Source of the DNA: Pseudoalteromonas sp. CO133X
GTDB lineage: Bacteria > Pseudomonadota > Gammaproteobacteria > Enterobacterales > Alteromonadaceae
Reading direction: 5' to 3'
Length of the DNA stretch: 64,000 bases
NCBI GenBank assembly: GCA_004208945.1
Contig: SGPE01000021.1
Span: 1 to 64,000, forward strand
Position numbers and translations under genes: made by a program. Positions within the stretch are counted from its first letter, which is position 1, and every line of letters starts with the position of its first letter. Shown one piece after another: positions 1-9,974 of this stretch. Below the pieces are notes generated by a model. That model had not been told where the DNA came from. It saw nothing but the letters and a program-made list of their open reading frames with translations, and searched no databases.

Positions 1-54
1 AGCGCCGATGATAGTGTGGCATTTGCCATGTGAAAGTAGGACATCGCCAGGCTC
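1..54 (+). rRNA. rrf: 5S ribosomal RNA, 3' end (5' truncated by window)
   Basis: The first ~54 bases match the 3' half of gammaproteobacterial 5S rRNA as recalled from E. coli: AGCGCCGATG-TAGTGTGG, then CCATGTGAAAGTAGG, closing with ATCGCCAGGCT. The 5' part lies outside the window, so an rRNA operon ends here on the plus strand. A strong hairpin terminator follows directly. The mature 3' end is estimated to within a few bases. Confidence 0.93.
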
Positions 55-64
55 CTAATTAAAG

Positions 65-97
65 AAACCCGTTGCAGAAATGCAGCGGGTTTTTTGC
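65..97 (+). terminator. Rho-independent terminator of the rRNA operon
   Basis: A 12-bp stem AAACCCGTTGCA / TGCAGCGGGTTT (65-76 and 81-92, one G-T pair) with a GAAA tetraloop is followed by a T run. It lies just after the 5S rRNA. The A-rich 5' side may also stop transcription arriving from yibQ on the minus strand. Confidence 0.9.
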
Positions 98-143
98 GTG
101 TGTCGTCGCGCTCTATGAGCGAATATACAGCAGGAGCAGGCCA

Positions 144-899
144 CTATTCACTTTGTTTCTGCTCTGCTTTGGCAAGCTGAATATACTTGGTTTCAACTAG
201 TTGAGATAAGGGAACAAGTTGATAACCTTGTTTTTCTAGCTCAGGTAAGGCTTCTTGTAAGAAAGCAACAGTTTCTGGGTAAGGGTGGGCTATCGCTATC
301 GCATAGTTAAAGTGTTCGGCTTTAACTTTTAGTTCTTCAAGCTGCTGTGTCAATTGCTGTGTAGTCACTACGTTATCAAGAAATACATGCCTTGAGACAT
401 TCGCTACACCGTAAAAGTTAGCTGCATTTTGTGCTTCGCTTTGACTTGTTGTTCGGCTATCTAAAAAGTACAAGCCACGTTTTTTTAAAACTTCCATGGT
501 CCATTTCATGGGCTCTGTTAACTGTGTTAGCTCTGATCCCATGTGATTATTTACACCTTTCACCTGTGGAAGCGATGCAAGCGCGTGCCCAAGTGTGGCT
601 TGTAATTCTGACTTGCTCATCGATTCTGTAAGAGCGCCTGGTCCAAGTGCTTTGCTGTTATCGAGAGCCTGCATAGGAATGTGTAGTAAAAGTTCTTTAT
701 TTATTTTACTGGCGCGTTCAGCAAACGTTTGAGCATAGGGGGTATGGGGCAAGACTGAGAAAGTGACCTGCCCCGGTAAGTTTAAAATATCAAGATCGCG
801 TTGGTGGTAGCCTATATCATCAATGACGATAGCAATTTGTTTTGCAGAGCAAAACATTGGCAAACATACTGCGAGTAGTAACCCTTTTAATAACTTCAC
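144..899 (-). CDS. yibQ: Divergent polysaccharide deacetylase family protein (YibQ)
   Basis: 251 aa with an N-terminal signal peptide (hydrophobic residues about 5-18, ending SAK). Family features are the start of the NodB-like barrel, IAIVIDDIGY, with the Asp pair, then HIPMQ, NNHMGS and FLDSRT segments typical of divergent polysaccharide deacetylases (DUF610). A periplasmic role in envelope polysaccharide or peptidoglycan processing is inferred; the E. coli homologue has no firmly assigned substrate. It is the last gene of the minus-strand cluster gpmI-envC-ctpA-yibQ, 34 bp after ctpA, matching the E. coli order in which YibQ accompanies EnvC. Confidence 0.88.
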   Translation of the reverse strand: MKLLKGLLLAVCLPMFCSAKQIAIVIDDIGYHQRDLDILNLPGQVTFSVLPHTPYAQTFAERASKINKELLLHIPMQALDNSKALGPGALTESMSKSELQATLGHALASLPQVKGVNNHMGSELTQLTEPMKWTMEVLKKRGLYFLDSRTTSQSEAQNAANFYGVANVSRHVFLDNVVTTQQLTQQLEELKVKAEHFNYAIAIAHPYPETVAFLQEALPELEKQGYQLVPLSQLVETKYIQLAKAEQKQSE

Positions 900-933
900 T
901 TGTTGTAATTATTTTTTCCATGTAGGCACTCAC

Positions 934-2202
934 TTACTGCACGATTAAGAGTTGCTGGGCAGTGAGTTGTTTTTTATCTTGTCTATCAAGTAGTGAGCTG
1001 AATAAAGCTAACTCTTGGATGTTTTTTATTATAGCGTCTTGGTTAATTTCTGAAAGTATTGTTTGATTTATACTCACATCAGGTGTGACTCCCTTTCCTT
1101 CTATTGATTGACCTGTCGGGGTGTAATAGCGAGCAGTCGTCAATTTTAGTGCTGTGTTGCCATTACCTAAAGGGATGAGTGATTGCACAGAGCCTTTACC
1201 GTAAGTTGTCTCGCCGATTAGTGTTGCTCGTTCATTATCTCTAAGGGCTGCTGCTAATATTTCCGCTGCAGACGCTGAGTTTTCGTTTATCAATACCGCA
1301 ATGGGGGCGCCATTTAGGATATCGCCATCATGAGCTTGATAATGTTGATTTGCTTCATTAAATCGACCTTTGGTTGAGACGATAACTCCGGTATCCAAGA
1401 ATAAATCGGATACTTCAATTGCACCTTGCAATGTGCCACCAGGATTATCACGCAAGTCGATAATTAGCCCTGATAGTGGAAATCCATTATTTATCTGCAT
1501 TTTTGCTATTTCACGCGCAACATCGTGCAAGGTATGGTTGTTGAATGTATTGATACTTAACAGGGCTACACCTGTGTCTGCAAGGTAGCCATGCACGCTT
1601 TCTAAGTTGATTTGTTGGCGTTTGATAGAAAAACTGAGCGGGGTATCTTGTTCACGTAAAACTGAAACATCTACCGCTGATTGACCACTTTGTTGAATAA
1701 GCTTTGCTATTTCACTCATACTTTTATTAGCGATAGGCTGTTGATTTATAGCAATCACTCTATCGTTTTCTTTTAATCCTGCTAGTGCAGCGGGGGAGTT
1801 GCTAATAGTATTAACAACAACGACATGCCCTTGTTCTATTTTTACTTCTATGCCAATACCCGTGTAGCGGCCGCTCGTACTGCTGAAAATGGCGTCTAGT
1901 TCTGTTTCATCTAAGTATTTTGAGTAGGGGTCTAAGCGCTCAAATAAGGCTTCTATTTGTTGGTTATCGGGTTGAGTAATAAAGGTATTCTGTAACTTGA
2001 GATCATCCACATAATAGGTATGTATATTAAATAGAATTTCATTTAACTGTTGTGTATGAAGCGCTTTAAGTGATGGTTTTGCATTGACCAAAGACGGTTG
2101 CAGTAATAAATATACGAAGGCTATAAGCCATAGAAACGGCAGCCAAGTGTATAGCTTGGCTGAAGGAGAGTATAATTTAAATGGGTAAATAGTGTTTAGC
2201 AT
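934..2202 (-). CDS. ctpA: S41 family carboxy-terminal processing protease
   Basis: 422 aa. Residues about 20-40 form a membrane anchor or signal segment. A PDZ domain (about 112-185, starting RYTGIGIEV) is followed by the S41 peptidase domain. Comparison with E. coli Prc spacing puts the catalytic dyad at Ser311 (in NSASAAEI) and Lys336 (in YGKGSVQ), 25 residues apart as in Prc. The expected role is periplasmic cleavage of proteins from a C-terminal tail. Its place between envC and yibQ suggests work on cell-wall hydrolase turnover, as reported for some CtpA proteins; that link is inference. Downstream of envC by 35 bp, probably co-transcribed. Confidence 0.92.
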   Translation of the reverse strand: MLNTIYPFKLYSPSAKLYTWLPFLWLIAFVYLLLQPSLVNAKPSLKALHTQQLNEILFNIHTYYVDDLKLQNTFITQPDNQQIEALFERLDPYSKYLDETELDAIFSSTSGRYTGIGIEVKIEQGHVVVVNTISNSPAALAGLKENDRVIAINQQPIANKSMSEIAKLIQQSGQSAVDVSVLREQDTPLSFSIKRQQINLESVHGYLADTGVALLSINTFNNHTLHDVAREIAKMQINNGFPLSGLIIDLRDNPGGTLQGAIEVSDLFLDTGVIVSTKGRFNEANQHYQAHDGDILNGAPIAVLINENSASAAEILAAALRDNERATLIGETTYGKGSVQSLIPLGNGNTALKLTTARYYTPTGQSIEGKGVTPDVSINQTILSEINQDAIIKNIQELALFSSLLDRQDKKQLTAQQLLIVQ

Positions 2203-2237
2203 CAGCTGCTCCTCATAGGGTGCAGCTATTTAATCAA

Positions 2238-3377
2238 TTAAATACGTCTGCACCATTTTACAGGATTTACTGCGCGTCCTTTATGGCGTATTTCAAAGTA
2301 TAGACCAGGATCTGATTGTCCGCCGCTTTGGCCAACTAAGGCTATAGTTTCGCCTTCTCTGACAAGATCGCCCACATCACGAAGTAAAGTTTGGGCGTGG
2401 CCGTATAAGCTCATAAAACCATCGCCATGATCAATAGCAATCACCCAGCCAAAGCCATTTAACCAGTCTGCATACACAACTTGACCATTTTGCACGCTTT
2501 TGACATCACTACCTTCTCTAGCGCCAATGAGAACGCCTTTCCAGTCAATATTACCGTGCTTACGCTGTCCAAAGCTGTAACGAATTTTTCCCTTTGTTGG
2601 CCAGTCAAGTTTACCTTTACTGCTTTGCAAGCCAAGTAGCTCAACCTTTTTTGAGCGTTCTCTTTCTAACTCTTCTATGGCGGTGATAAGCGTTTGTTCA
2701 TTTTCTTTTAGGTAATCAATTGAGCTTTTTGTTTCTTTTAGGGCTGATTGTAATTTGTTGAGGTTGCTCTTACGGTCTTGTTGCGCGCTGACAAGTGCTT
2801 GTTGTCGCGCCTTTTGCTCGTTATGCAATTCAACAAGACGTAACTTGGTTTGCTCAAGTTTTGCTTGGTTATCCGCAATTTTGATTTGTAACGCCTTAAG
2901 CTCTTCAAGCTGCGCTATTCGTGCTTTATTTAAGTAGTTATAGTAACTGAGTGTGCGCTCAATTTTTGCGGTGTCTTGCTGGCTTAAGAGCATTTTTGAA
3001 TAATCATGGCCACCAGACATATAAGCACTTTTTAGTTGGGCTGCTAGCACAGCTTGACGTTCAGCTTGCTCTTGCTTTAATTGTTTGGCTTTATCTTGAA
3101 GTTTAGCTTGTTGTTGCTCGTTCTCTTTAACTGACTGTGCAGCGAGATTCAGCGCTTTTGCATTTTTAGCTATTTCTAACTCGTGGCTACGAAGTGCACT
3201 ACGCATGTCAGAAATAGACTTCCTTTGTCCTTTAAGGTCAGCTTGCGATTTTTGCAAAGCTGATTGAATTTCGGATAGGTCTTTTTTGGTTTGATCTTCA
3301 TTAGCAGCAATTCCTGTTGCTGCTAACGAAGCCAGTATTAAACCAGTTTTTAGGAAGTGGTTAATACGTTTTTTCAT
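2238..3377 (-). CDS. envC: Murein hydrolase activator EnvC
   Basis: 379 aa: a signal peptide (to about residue 25, TGIAANED), a long Gln/Lys/Glu-rich coiled coil (about 30-250), then a C-terminal LytM/M23 domain (about 265-379). The domain is degenerate: the final metal-binding HxH is replaced by LYFEIR (Tyr for the first His), as in E. coli EnvC, so it should be a non-enzymatic activator. Known role: it recruits and activates the septal amidases AmiA/AmiB through FtsEX at division. It begins 3 bp after the gpmI stop and belongs to the same operon. Confidence 0.93.
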   Translation of the reverse strand: MKKRINHFLKTGLILASLAATGIAANEDQTKKDLSEIQSALQKSQADLKGQRKSISDMRSALRSHELEIAKNAKALNLAAQSVKENEQQQAKLQDKAKQLKQEQAERQAVLAAQLKSAYMSGGHDYSKMLLSQQDTAKIERTLSYYNYLNKARIAQLEELKALQIKIADNQAKLEQTKLRLVELHNEQKARQQALVSAQQDRKSNLNKLQSALKETKSSIDYLKENEQTLITAIEELERERSKKVELLGLQSSKGKLDWPTKGKIRYSFGQRKHGNIDWKGVLIGAREGSDVKSVQNGQVVYADWLNGFGWVIAIDHGDGFMSLYGHAQTLLRDVGDLVREGETIALVGQSGGQSDPGLYFEIRHKGRAVNPVKWCRRI

Positions 3378-3380
3378 TGT

Positions 3381-4925
3381 TTATTTCAGCGTCATAATTG
3401 GTTTGCCAGTCATTTCGCTTGGCTGCTCAAGACCCATTAAGTGAAGCATTGTTGGAGCAACGTCACTCAGTGTTTTACCATCGTGAGGTGTCGCGTCACG
3501 GCCTACGTAAATAAAGGGAACTGGTTCACTAGTATGGGCTGTATGTGCTTGACCCGTTGCAGGGTTGGCCATTTGCTCAGCATTACCGTGGTCAGCTGTG
3601 ATTAACGCTTCACCACCGTGCTCTTCAAGTGCAGAAATTACACGGCCTATACAGTGATCAACAGCTTCACATGCTTTGACAGCCGCTTCGAATACGCCTG
3701 AGTGTCCAACCATATCGCCGTTAGGGTAATTACAGATAATGGCATCGTATTTACCGCTGGCAATTGCTTCAACAAGTTTGTCGGTTAGCATTTCTGAGTT
3801 CATTTCAGGTTGCAGGTCGTAAGTAGCCACTTGTGGTGATGGGATTAGTTCACGAGTCTCGCCAACAAATTCATCTTCACGGCCGCCACTAAAGAAAAAG
3901 GTGACGTGTGCATATTTTTCTGTTTCAGAGATGCGCAGTTGCGTTTTACCTTGTTTCTCGAGCCATTCACCTAATACGTTTGTTAAAGGCTCAGGTGCAA
4001 ATGCAACAGGGGCTTTAATATCGGCAGCGTACTCTGTCATCATTACAAAACCACTAAGAGCTGGGGCTTTCTTTTTTTCAAAACCATTGAAGTCAGCGTC
4101 AACAAACGCGCGGGTCATTTCACGAGCGCGATCAGCTCTGAAGTTGGCAAAAATAATTGTGTCACCATCGTTAATTTCTACTGCTGATTGGCCTTCAGGC
4201 ACAATCGTTGTAGCCGCGACAAATTCATCATTTTCATCACGCTCGTAGGCAGCTTCGAGTGCGCTAACACCGTCGCTAAAACTGTGACCAGCAATACCAC
4301 TCACCATAACATCATAAGCTGCTTCGACACGATTCCAGCGGTTGTCTCTATCCATTGCATAGTAACGACCCACTAAGGTTGCTAAGCGACCACAGTTAAG
4401 CTTTGCAAATAGTGCTTCAATTCGCTCAATAGAGGCTTTAGCACTGCGTGGTGGCGTATCACGACCATCCAAGAAAGCATGGAAGTATACTTCTTTGGCA
4501 CCGCGCTCAGCTGCAAGCTCGATAGTAGCAACGATATGATCTTCATGGCTATGAACGCCACCTGGGCTTAAAAGTCCCATGATATGAACAGCTTTACCTG
4601 CATGGACTGCTTTATCGATGTTTTCAACAAGAGCAGGGTTGTGAGCGAACTCACCATCTTCAATCGCTTTAGTGATACGCGTAAAATCTTGGTAGACAAT
4701 GCGGCCAGCACCCAAGTTAACATGACCTACTTCTGAGTTACCCATTTGTCCTTGTGGTAAACCAACATCAAGGCCAGACCCTGAAATGAGTGTATGAGGG
4801 CGCGTTGCCCAAAGTTCATCGAGTACAGGGGTATTAGCAGCAAGTATTGCATTACTTTCAGTGTCTTCACGGTATCCCCAACCGTCTAAGATCATTAATA
4901 CCAATGGTTTTTTATGCTCTGTCAT
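3381..4925 (-). CDS. gpmI: 2,3-bisphosphoglycerate-independent phosphoglycerate mutase
   Basis: 514 aa from the chosen ATG at 4925, which has a good AGGAG ribosome site just upstream; a longer frame reaching 4964 adds 13 non-conserved residues. It interconverts 3- and 2-phosphoglycerate in glycolysis using two Mn ions. Visible motifs are the metal site LMILDGWG near the start, the phospho-serine Ser64 in [25 protein letters not shown], and the C-terminal ADHGNAEQM and HTSEPVPF metal ligands. Length equals the usual ~510-515 aa. It heads the gpmI-envC-ctpA-yibQ operon and diverges from yibN. Confidence 0.97.
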   Translation of the reverse strand: MTEHKKPLVLMILDGWGYREDTESNAILAANTPVLDELWATRPHTLISGSGLDVGLPQGQMGNSEVGHVNLGAGRIVYQDFTRITKAIEDGEFAHNPALVENIDKAVHAGKAVHIMGLLSPGGVHSHEDHIVATIELAAERGAKEVYFHAFLDGRDTPPRSAKASIERIEALFAKLNCGRLATLVGRYYAMDRDNRWNRVEAAYDVMVSGIAGHSFSDGVSALEAAYERDENDEFVAATTIVPEGQSAVEINDGDTIIFANFRADRAREMTRAFVDADFNGFEKKKAPALSGFVMMTEYAADIKAPVAFAPEPLTNVLGEWLEKQGKTQLRISETEKYAHVTFFFSGGREDEFVGETRELIPSPQVATYDLQPEMNSEMLTDKLVEAIASGKYDAIICNYPNGDMVGHSGVFEAAVKACEAVDHCIGRVISALEEHGGEALITADHGNAEQMANPATGQAHTAHTSEPVPFIYVGRDATPHDGKTLSDVAPTMLHLMGLEQPSEMTGKPIMTLK

Positions 4926-5116
4926 TATCGCTCCTGAAGATTGGCACTTATATACCATTAGCATACCGTGTTTTATGGTTTTGATCAGCTATCAATATGT
5001 CATATTAAAATATTTCACGCTCTAGTATTTTCGATTCAAGCACGTATACTTGCGTGGCATATTTTAATAACCCCATGGTAAGTCGCCGTGGTCGTAGATA
5101 TCTTAGTGGAAAACGC

Positions 5117-5548
5117 ATGGATCAATACATTGAATTTGTCGGTAATCATCCGATATTGAGCATTATCTGGCTTGCATTGGTGGCAATGCTTATCAGTAGC
5201 TGGTTTAAAAGTAAATTTTCAGCAATTCGTCAAATTAATCCACAACAAGTGACTTTGTTGATTAACCGTGAAGATGGCCAAGTTGTTGATATTAGAGCTC
5301 AAAAAGAATTTAACTCGGGTCATATCGCCGGTGCAACACACCTTAGCTCAGAAAAGGCAAAACAATCTGATTTTTCAAGCCTTGAAAAGTTCAAGAGTAA
5401 ACCCATTATACTTGTATGTACCACGGGCATGACCGCCTCAGGTATCGCAACTGCAATGCATAAAGCAGGATTTGAACGTGTATATGTATTATCGGGTGGT
5501 ATGGGTGCTTGGCAATCGGCCAGTTTACCAACGACAACCGGTCGCTAA
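5117..5548 (+). CDS. yibN: Membrane-anchored rhodanese-like protein (YibN)
   Basis: 143 aa from the ATG at 5117. A frame open from a GTG at 5054 adds 21 basic residues not expected in the family, while the chosen start gives MDQYIEFVGNHPILS, which aligns with the E. coli YibN N terminus. One membrane helix (about residues 12-28) is followed by a rhodanese domain with the active-site loop LVCTTGMTASG carrying Cys, and a DIRAQKEFNSGHI segment. Likely a membrane-bound sulfurtransferase; the E. coli protein has been linked to membrane insertion but its substrate is not visible here. First gene of yibN-grxC-secB-gpsA. Confidence 0.87.
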   Translation: MDQYIEFVGNHPILSIIWLALVAMLISSWFKSKFSAIRQINPQQVTLLINREDGQVVDIRAQKEFNSGHIAGATHLSSEKAKQSDFSSLEKFKSKPIILVCTTGMTASGIATAMHKAGFERVYVLSGGMGAWQSASLPTTTGR

Positions 5549-5582
5549 TAGCATCACGTAGCAGCCCAATAGAGGATTTATT

Positions 5583-5840
5583 ATGAGTAATGTTGTTCTT
5601 TACACCAAGGCGTACTGCCCTTTTTGCCAACGCGCATTAGCTTTACTAGACAGTAAAGGTGTAAGTTATACGAACATTGATATTGGTGAGCATCCTGAAC
5701 GTCGTGACGAAATGATCGATAAAGCCAATGGTGGCTATACAGTGCCGCAAATTTTTATTAATGATGAACATATTGGCGGTTGCGACGACATGATGGCGAT
5801 AGAAGCACAAGGTCTATTAGACGCTAAGCTGAACGCTTAA
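5583..5840 (+). CDS. grxC: Glutaredoxin 3
   Basis: 85 aa, the normal size of a class I glutaredoxin. The dithiol active site is CPFC (Cys12 and Cys15), a variant of the usual CPYC; TVPQIFI holds the cis-proline glutathione-binding element and GGCDDMMA the second glutathione-binding segment. Cytosolic reductant of disulfides and glutathione-mixed disulfides. It sits 34 bp after yibN and just before secB, the same order as E. coli. Confidence 0.95.
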   Translation: MSNVVLYTKAYCPFCQRALALLDSKGVSYTNIDIGEHPERRDEMIDKANGGYTVPQIFINDEHIGGCDDMMAIEAQGLLDAKLNA

Positions 5841-5877
5841 AATTTATTATAAAAACGAATACAAGTTAGGAATTACA

Positions 5878-6366
5878 ATGAACGAAGAAAACCAGAACGC
5901 AGCAGCAGAACAACAAGCAGGTGCTCAATTCACAATTCAACGTATCTATACAAAAGATGTTTCTTTTGAGACACCAAACTCACCAGCTATCTTTCAAAAA
6001 GAATGGACGCCTGAAGTTAAGCTAGATCTTGATACTCGTTCAAATAAGTTAGAAGAAGGTGTTTTTGAGGTTGTTCTTGCTCTGACTGTTACTGCCTCAA
6101 TCGGTGAAGAAACAGCTTTCTTATGTGAGATCCAACAAGCGGGTATTTTCACTATTGGTGAAGTTGAAGAAGTTCAATTAGCACATATGCTAGGCGCATT
6201 TTGCCCTAACGTATTGTTCCCGTATGCACGTGAAGCAGTTTCAAACTTAGTTAACCGTGGTACTTTCCCACAACTTAACTTAGCGCCTGTTAATTTTGAT
6301 GCATTGTTTGCTCAGTACATGCAACAACGTGCAGCTCAAGAGCAACAGGCTCAAGCAGACGCATAA
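5878..6366 (+). CDS. secB: Protein-export chaperone SecB
   Basis: 162 aa, acidic. Recognisable segments are [20 protein letters not shown], the central IEQ-type core ending [19 protein letters not shown], and [15 protein letters not shown], all typical of SecB. It forms a cytosolic tetramer that keeps preproteins unfolded and hands them to SecA. The C-terminal tail is rich in Gln and Ala. Followed after 3 bp by gpsA, as in E. coli, so the two are probably translated from one message. Confidence 0.97.
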   Translation: MNEENQNAAAEQQAGAQFTIQRIYTKDVSFETPNSPAIFQKEWTPEVKLDLDTRSNKLEEGVFEVVLALTVTASIGEETAFLCEIQQAGIFTIGEVEEVQLAHMLGAFCPNVLFPYAREAVSNLVNRGTFPQLNLAPVNFDALFAQYMQQRAAQEQQAQADA

Positions 6367-6369
6367 GCA

Positions 6370-7377
6370 ATGATTACAGCACAATCAGCTGTTACAGTTT
6401 TAGGGGCGGGGTCGTATGGCACCGCCCTTGCTATTTGCTTTGCCAGAAATGGCCACCCAGTGACTTTGTGGGGGCGAAATAGCGATGACGTTGCCACGCT
6501 TGCAGCTGAGCGAAAGAATCAACGTTATCTTCCTGATGTGGATTTTCCACAAACCCTTTCACTTGAATCTGATCTCGAAACGGCGGTTAAGGCCAGCAAG
6601 ATTATTCTTGTGGTTGTGCCAAGCCATGCGTTTGCTACAACACTACAGCAGATAAAGCCATGGTTGCAAGAAGGTGCCCAAGTAGCTTGGGCTACTAAAG
6701 GACTGGAGCCAAATACAGGACGCTTATTGCAAGAAGTTGCGATGCAGGAATTAGGCGATGATATGCCACTTGCTGTGTTGTCTGGGCCTACTTTTGCTAA
6801 AGAAATGGCGATGGGGCTACCTACTGCAATTTCTGTGTCATCAACATCCAGTGACTTTGCAAAGCAACTTGCCGAATTATTGCATTGTGGACGCTCTTTT
6901 AGGGTGTATAACAATGACGATTTTATTGGTATTCAGCTCGGTGGTGCGGTTAAAAATGTCATTGCGATTGGTGCCGGTATGTCGGATGGCTTTGGTTTTG
7001 GTGCCAATGCTAGAACTGCCCTGATCACTCGTGGCCTTGCGGAGTTATGTCGATTAGGCTGTGCTTTGGGTGCTCGCTCAGATACCTTTATGGGGATGGC
7101 AGGGTTAGGTGACTTAATTCTAACCTGTACAGATAATCAGTCGCGAAATCGACGCTTTGGCTTAGCACTTGGCAAAGGCGAAGGGGTAGAAGCTGCTATA
7201 GAATCAATTGGTCAAGTGGTTGAAGGTTATCGAAATACTAAAGAAGTGTATTTGTTAGCTGAGCGTACTGGTATTGAAATGCCAATCACTGAGCAAATTT
7301 ACAAAGTGTTGTACGAAAACAAAAATGTAAAAGAAGCAGCAATGGCGCTACTCGGACGTGAACAAAAATCTGAGTAA
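6370..7377 (+). CDS. gpsA: Glycerol-3-phosphate dehydrogenase [NAD(P)+]
   Basis: 335 aa. The N-terminal Rossmann motif is [12 protein letters not shown]. The catalytic domain includes LSGPTFAKE, the Lys-containing [13 protein letters not shown] (catalytic Lys by family knowledge), [10 protein letters not shown] and SRNRRFG. It reduces dihydroxyacetone phosphate to sn-glycerol-3-phosphate, the backbone precursor for phospholipids. Last gene of the operon; a symmetric terminator follows within 30 bp. Confidence 0.96.
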   Translation: MITAQSAVTVLGAGSYGTALAICFARNGHPVTLWGRNSDDVATLAAERKNQRYLPDVDFPQTLSLESDLETAVKASKIILVVVPSHAFATTLQQIKPWLQEGAQVAWATKGLEPNTGRLLQEVAMQELGDDMPLAVLSGPTFAKEMAMGLPTAISVSSTSSDFAKQLAELLHCGRSFRVYNNDDFIGIQLGGAVKNVIAIGAGMSDGFGFGANARTALITRGLAELCRLGCALGARSDTFMGMAGLGDLILTCTDNQSRNRRFGLALGKGEGVEAAIESIGQVVEGYRNTKEVYLLAERTGIEMPITEQIYKVLYENKNVKEAAMALLGREQKSE

Positions 7378-7402
7378 ACCATAAATAGCAACTATAGACA
7401 TT

Positions 7403-7436
7403 AAAAAGCGCGATTTTATATCGCGCTTTTGTTTTT
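7403..7436. terminator. Bidirectional terminator between gpsA and the GGDEF/EAL gene
   Basis: Stem AAAAGCGCGAT / ATCGCGCTTTT (ending about 7414 and starting 7420) with a short TTTAT loop and T runs on both strands. It lies between two convergent genes. Its core, GCGATTTTATATCGC, is the same as one hairpin of the REP-like repeats at 18331-18570 and 23189-23262. Confidence 0.85.
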
Positions 7437-9303
7437 AAGTTAATTGCTTAGCCAATTTACTTTTGATGAACTCATTGACCTGCTCGACCTTGAGCGGCTT
7501 ACTGTAGTAGTAACCTTGCTGACAGTGACACCCCATTATGTGCAGCATATACGCCTGCTCTTGTGTTTCAATTCCTTCTGCAACAACGTTAATATTCAAA
7601 TACTTTGCAAGGCGGACAATCGTTGCTGTGATATTTCTATCTTGTTCATTATTAGCAATATCTCTGACAAATGACTTATCAATTTTCAACGTATCGATAG
7701 GAAAACGCTTTAAATAGCTTAACGATGAATGTCCCGTGCCAAAATCATCTAGTGCTATTTGTACACCCAGCGATTTAATACGCCTCATTTGCTGCTCTGC
7801 AAATTGTGGGTTTTCCATCATGGCACTTTCGGTTATTTCTAGCTCTAAGCATGATGCTGGTACATCAAACTTCGCTAAGTTATCAACTAATGTATCGATT
7901 AGATTACTTTGCTGAAAGTGTAAGGCAGAAATATTAATCGCGACCTTTCCAAAGGCAAGATTTTGATGCCGCCAAGCTGCGAGTTGTTTTAGTAACTGCG
8001 CGAGTAGTAGTTGGGTAAGGGGGATAATCGCGCCATTTTGTTCCGCTAAAGGAATAAATTCATCAGGGTTAATTAAACTTCCATCTTCTTGGGGCCAACG
8101 AACTAAGGCTTCAAAACCATACAAACGGTTGTGATGAGCATCATACTTAGGCTGGAAATAAAGTTCGAACTCATTGTTAGTAATAGCCTTGAATAACGCA
8201 CTTTCTTTTGTGAGCTCTGTTGGGTCGAGGGTATGGCGTTCTTTATCAAAAAACTGATATGTATTTCGGCCTATTTTTTTTGCATGATTTAAGGCGCTGT
8301 TAGCGCTGCGCATTAGGTTTTCGCAGTTATACGCATTCTCAGGGTAGATTGCGATTCCACAACAAGCGGAGAGAGATGTTTCGAAACCATCGAGCATAAA
8401 AGGTGTTTTAAATTGTCGAAGTACTAAATCAGCGGTTTTTTTGGCAAAGAAAATGGTTTTATCGGAGTATAGGTAGGGAGGGACTAAAATTGCAAACTCA
8501 TCAGCGCCTAATCTAGCAATAGTAAAACCTGAGTTAAGTGTATTCGTTAGTCTACAAGCGACTTCTTTTAAAAGCATGTCACCTACTGTATGACCAAGAG
8601 AATCGTTAATTTTTTTAAAGTTGTCCAGATCTATAAATAAAATGAGGAGGCTTGGGTATTTGTCATTGCAGGCGTTGATTGCTTTATCTAACGATTCTAT
8701 AAAAATAGTGCGGTTTGATAACCCTGTAACCGTGTCTTTTGTGGTAAGCCTAAGCATTGTTCGCTCATGGTTTTTACGTGCAGTAACATCTGAAAATAAA
8801 CCTACATAGCGAACAAACTGCCTTGGAAATTTAGGTGTTGCTACTTTGGTAATACACAAATCAAGTGCATATGGTTGACCATCTTTGCGTAAGTTCCAAA
8901 TTTCACCTGACCAATAACCATCCTGCACTAACTCTTGTTGGATCATTTGTTCGAGTTGCCGATCGCGGCCATCTTTAGTGAGGGCTTTAAACTCCTTGCC
9001 CATGACATCTTCTTTACGATAACCCGAAATTTCACAAAATGTATTATTGACCTCAATTATTTTGAAGTGCTCATCACTGACCCAAATCGCATCTTTCGAC
9101 TGTGATAAAAGCGCATCAATTAACATCATTTTTTGACTTTTTTGATTATAAATAACGGCTATAAAAAGCCCAATGATGGCCAATAGGATAAGGAAGAGTA
9201 AAATGGGGATACTGTTAGGTACGTTTGATGCGATTGATGATGCAACGCTAACAGAATGTTGCATCATTAAAGTTATGCTGAATAAAACAGTAAAAAAGCG
9301 CAT
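7435..9303 (-). CDS. PAS-GGDEF-EAL cyclic-di-GMP signalling protein
   Basis: 622 aa. A signal-like segment (about 5-22) and a membrane helix (about 30-50) precede a PAS domain (about 55-175), a GGDEF domain (about 190-345) and an EAL domain (about 365-610). The GGDEF signature reads GADEF, with Ala in place of the second Gly, so cyclase activity is doubtful. The EAL domain keeps its expected residues: FEALVRW, NISALHFQQ, ELEITES, the DDFGTGHSSL pair, KIDKSFV and AEGIETQEQ. It is probably a membrane-bound c-di-GMP phosphodiesterase whose GGDEF domain may act as a GTP sensor; this is inference. Monocistronic. Confidence 0.9.
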   Translation of the reverse strand: MRFFTVLFSITLMMQHSVSVASSIASNVPNSIPILLFLILLAIIGLFIAVIYNQKSQKMMLIDALLSQSKDAIWVSDEHFKIIEVNNTFCEISGYRKEDVMGKEFKALTKDGRDRQLEQMIQQELVQDGYWSGEIWNLRKDGQPYALDLCITKVATPKFPRQFVRYVGLFSDVTARKNHERTMLRLTTKDTVTGLSNRTIFIESLDKAINACNDKYPSLLILFIDLDNFKKINDSLGHTVGDMLLKEVACRLTNTLNSGFTIARLGADEFAILVPPYLYSDKTIFFAKKTADLVLRQFKTPFMLDGFETSLSACCGIAIYPENAYNCENLMRSANSALNHAKKIGRNTYQFFDKERHTLDPTELTKESALFKAITNNEFELYFQPKYDAHHNRLYGFEALVRWPQEDGSLINPDEFIPLAEQNGAIIPLTQLLLAQLLKQLAAWRHQNLAFGKVAINISALHFQQSNLIDTLVDNLAKFDVPASCLELEITESAMMENPQFAEQQMRRIKSLGVQIALDDFGTGHSSLSYLKRFPIDTLKIDKSFVRDIANNEQDRNITATIVRLAKYLNINVVAEGIETQEQAYMLHIMGCHCQQGYYYSKPLKVEQVNEFIKSKLAKQLT

Positions 9304-9407
9304 CTAGACTCGTCTTTAGGAACAGGCTTAACTTATTTAGATTAGTTCATAAAAAAGGGTCGTGCTAAAAAATTAATGAAATTTTATTAGATACGCTTTT
9401 CAATAAC

Positions 9408-9872
9408 TTATTGACCATTCACAAACCCCAGCTGACGCCAAGACTCATAGACAAATACAGCCACAGAATTAGATAAATTCATGCTTCGACTGTCTTTTTG
9501 CATTGGAATACGTACTCGTTGTTCTTTAGGCAAAGATTGAATTAGTTCATCAGGTAAGCCCCGAGTTTCAGGACCGAATACTAAACAATCACCAGGTTGG
9601 TATTGAGCTTGGTGATGAAACTGACTGCCTTTTGTTGTGCAAGCATAAACTTTGTTAGGCTGGCACTTCTCAAGATAAGCTTCGAAAGAAGCATGACGTT
9701 GCACATGACTAAATTCATGATAATCAAGCCCTGCGCGTTTTACACGTTTATCATCCCATTCAAACCCAAGAGGTTCAATAAGGTGTAAAGCGTAGCCTGT
9801 ATTTGCACATAAGCGAATGATATTACCTGTATTAGGTGGGATCTCAGGTTGGTACAACACAATATCAAGCAT
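9408..9872 (-). CDS. trmL: tRNA (cytidine(34)/uridine(34)-2'-O)-methyltransferase
   Basis: 154 aa from the ATG at 9872, preceded by a GAG element; the frame is open to 9917 but the added residues are not family-like. SPOUT-class features are visible: [30 protein letters not shown] and the knot segment [18 protein letters not shown] that binds S-adenosylmethionine. It 2'-O-methylates the wobble base of tRNA-Leu isoacceptors. Divergent from fieF across about 100 bp. Confidence 0.94.
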   Translation of the reverse strand: MLDIVLYQPEIPPNTGNIIRLCANTGYALHLIEPLGFEWDDKRVKRAGLDYHEFSHVQRHASFEAYLEKCQPNKVYACTTKGSQFHHQAQYQPGDCLVFGPETRGLPDELIQSLPKEQRVRIPMQKDSRSMNLSNSVAVFVYESWRQLGFVNGQ

Positions 9873-9974
9873 TTGAATCTCATTTTTAAACAATATGATC
9901 TGCAGCTGAGTATACACGAACTAGAATAAAAAGATGATATACTCAAGATTGATAATATCTAAAGGTAAGTTGTT

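Noticed and set aside
4926..4964. Longer N terminus for gpmI (start at 4964)
   Set aside because: The ATG at 4925 has an AGGAG site and the residues after it match the family; the extra 13 residues do not.
5054..5116. GTG start for yibN at 5054
   Set aside because: It adds a basic stretch absent from the family; the ATG at 5117 aligns with E. coli YibN.
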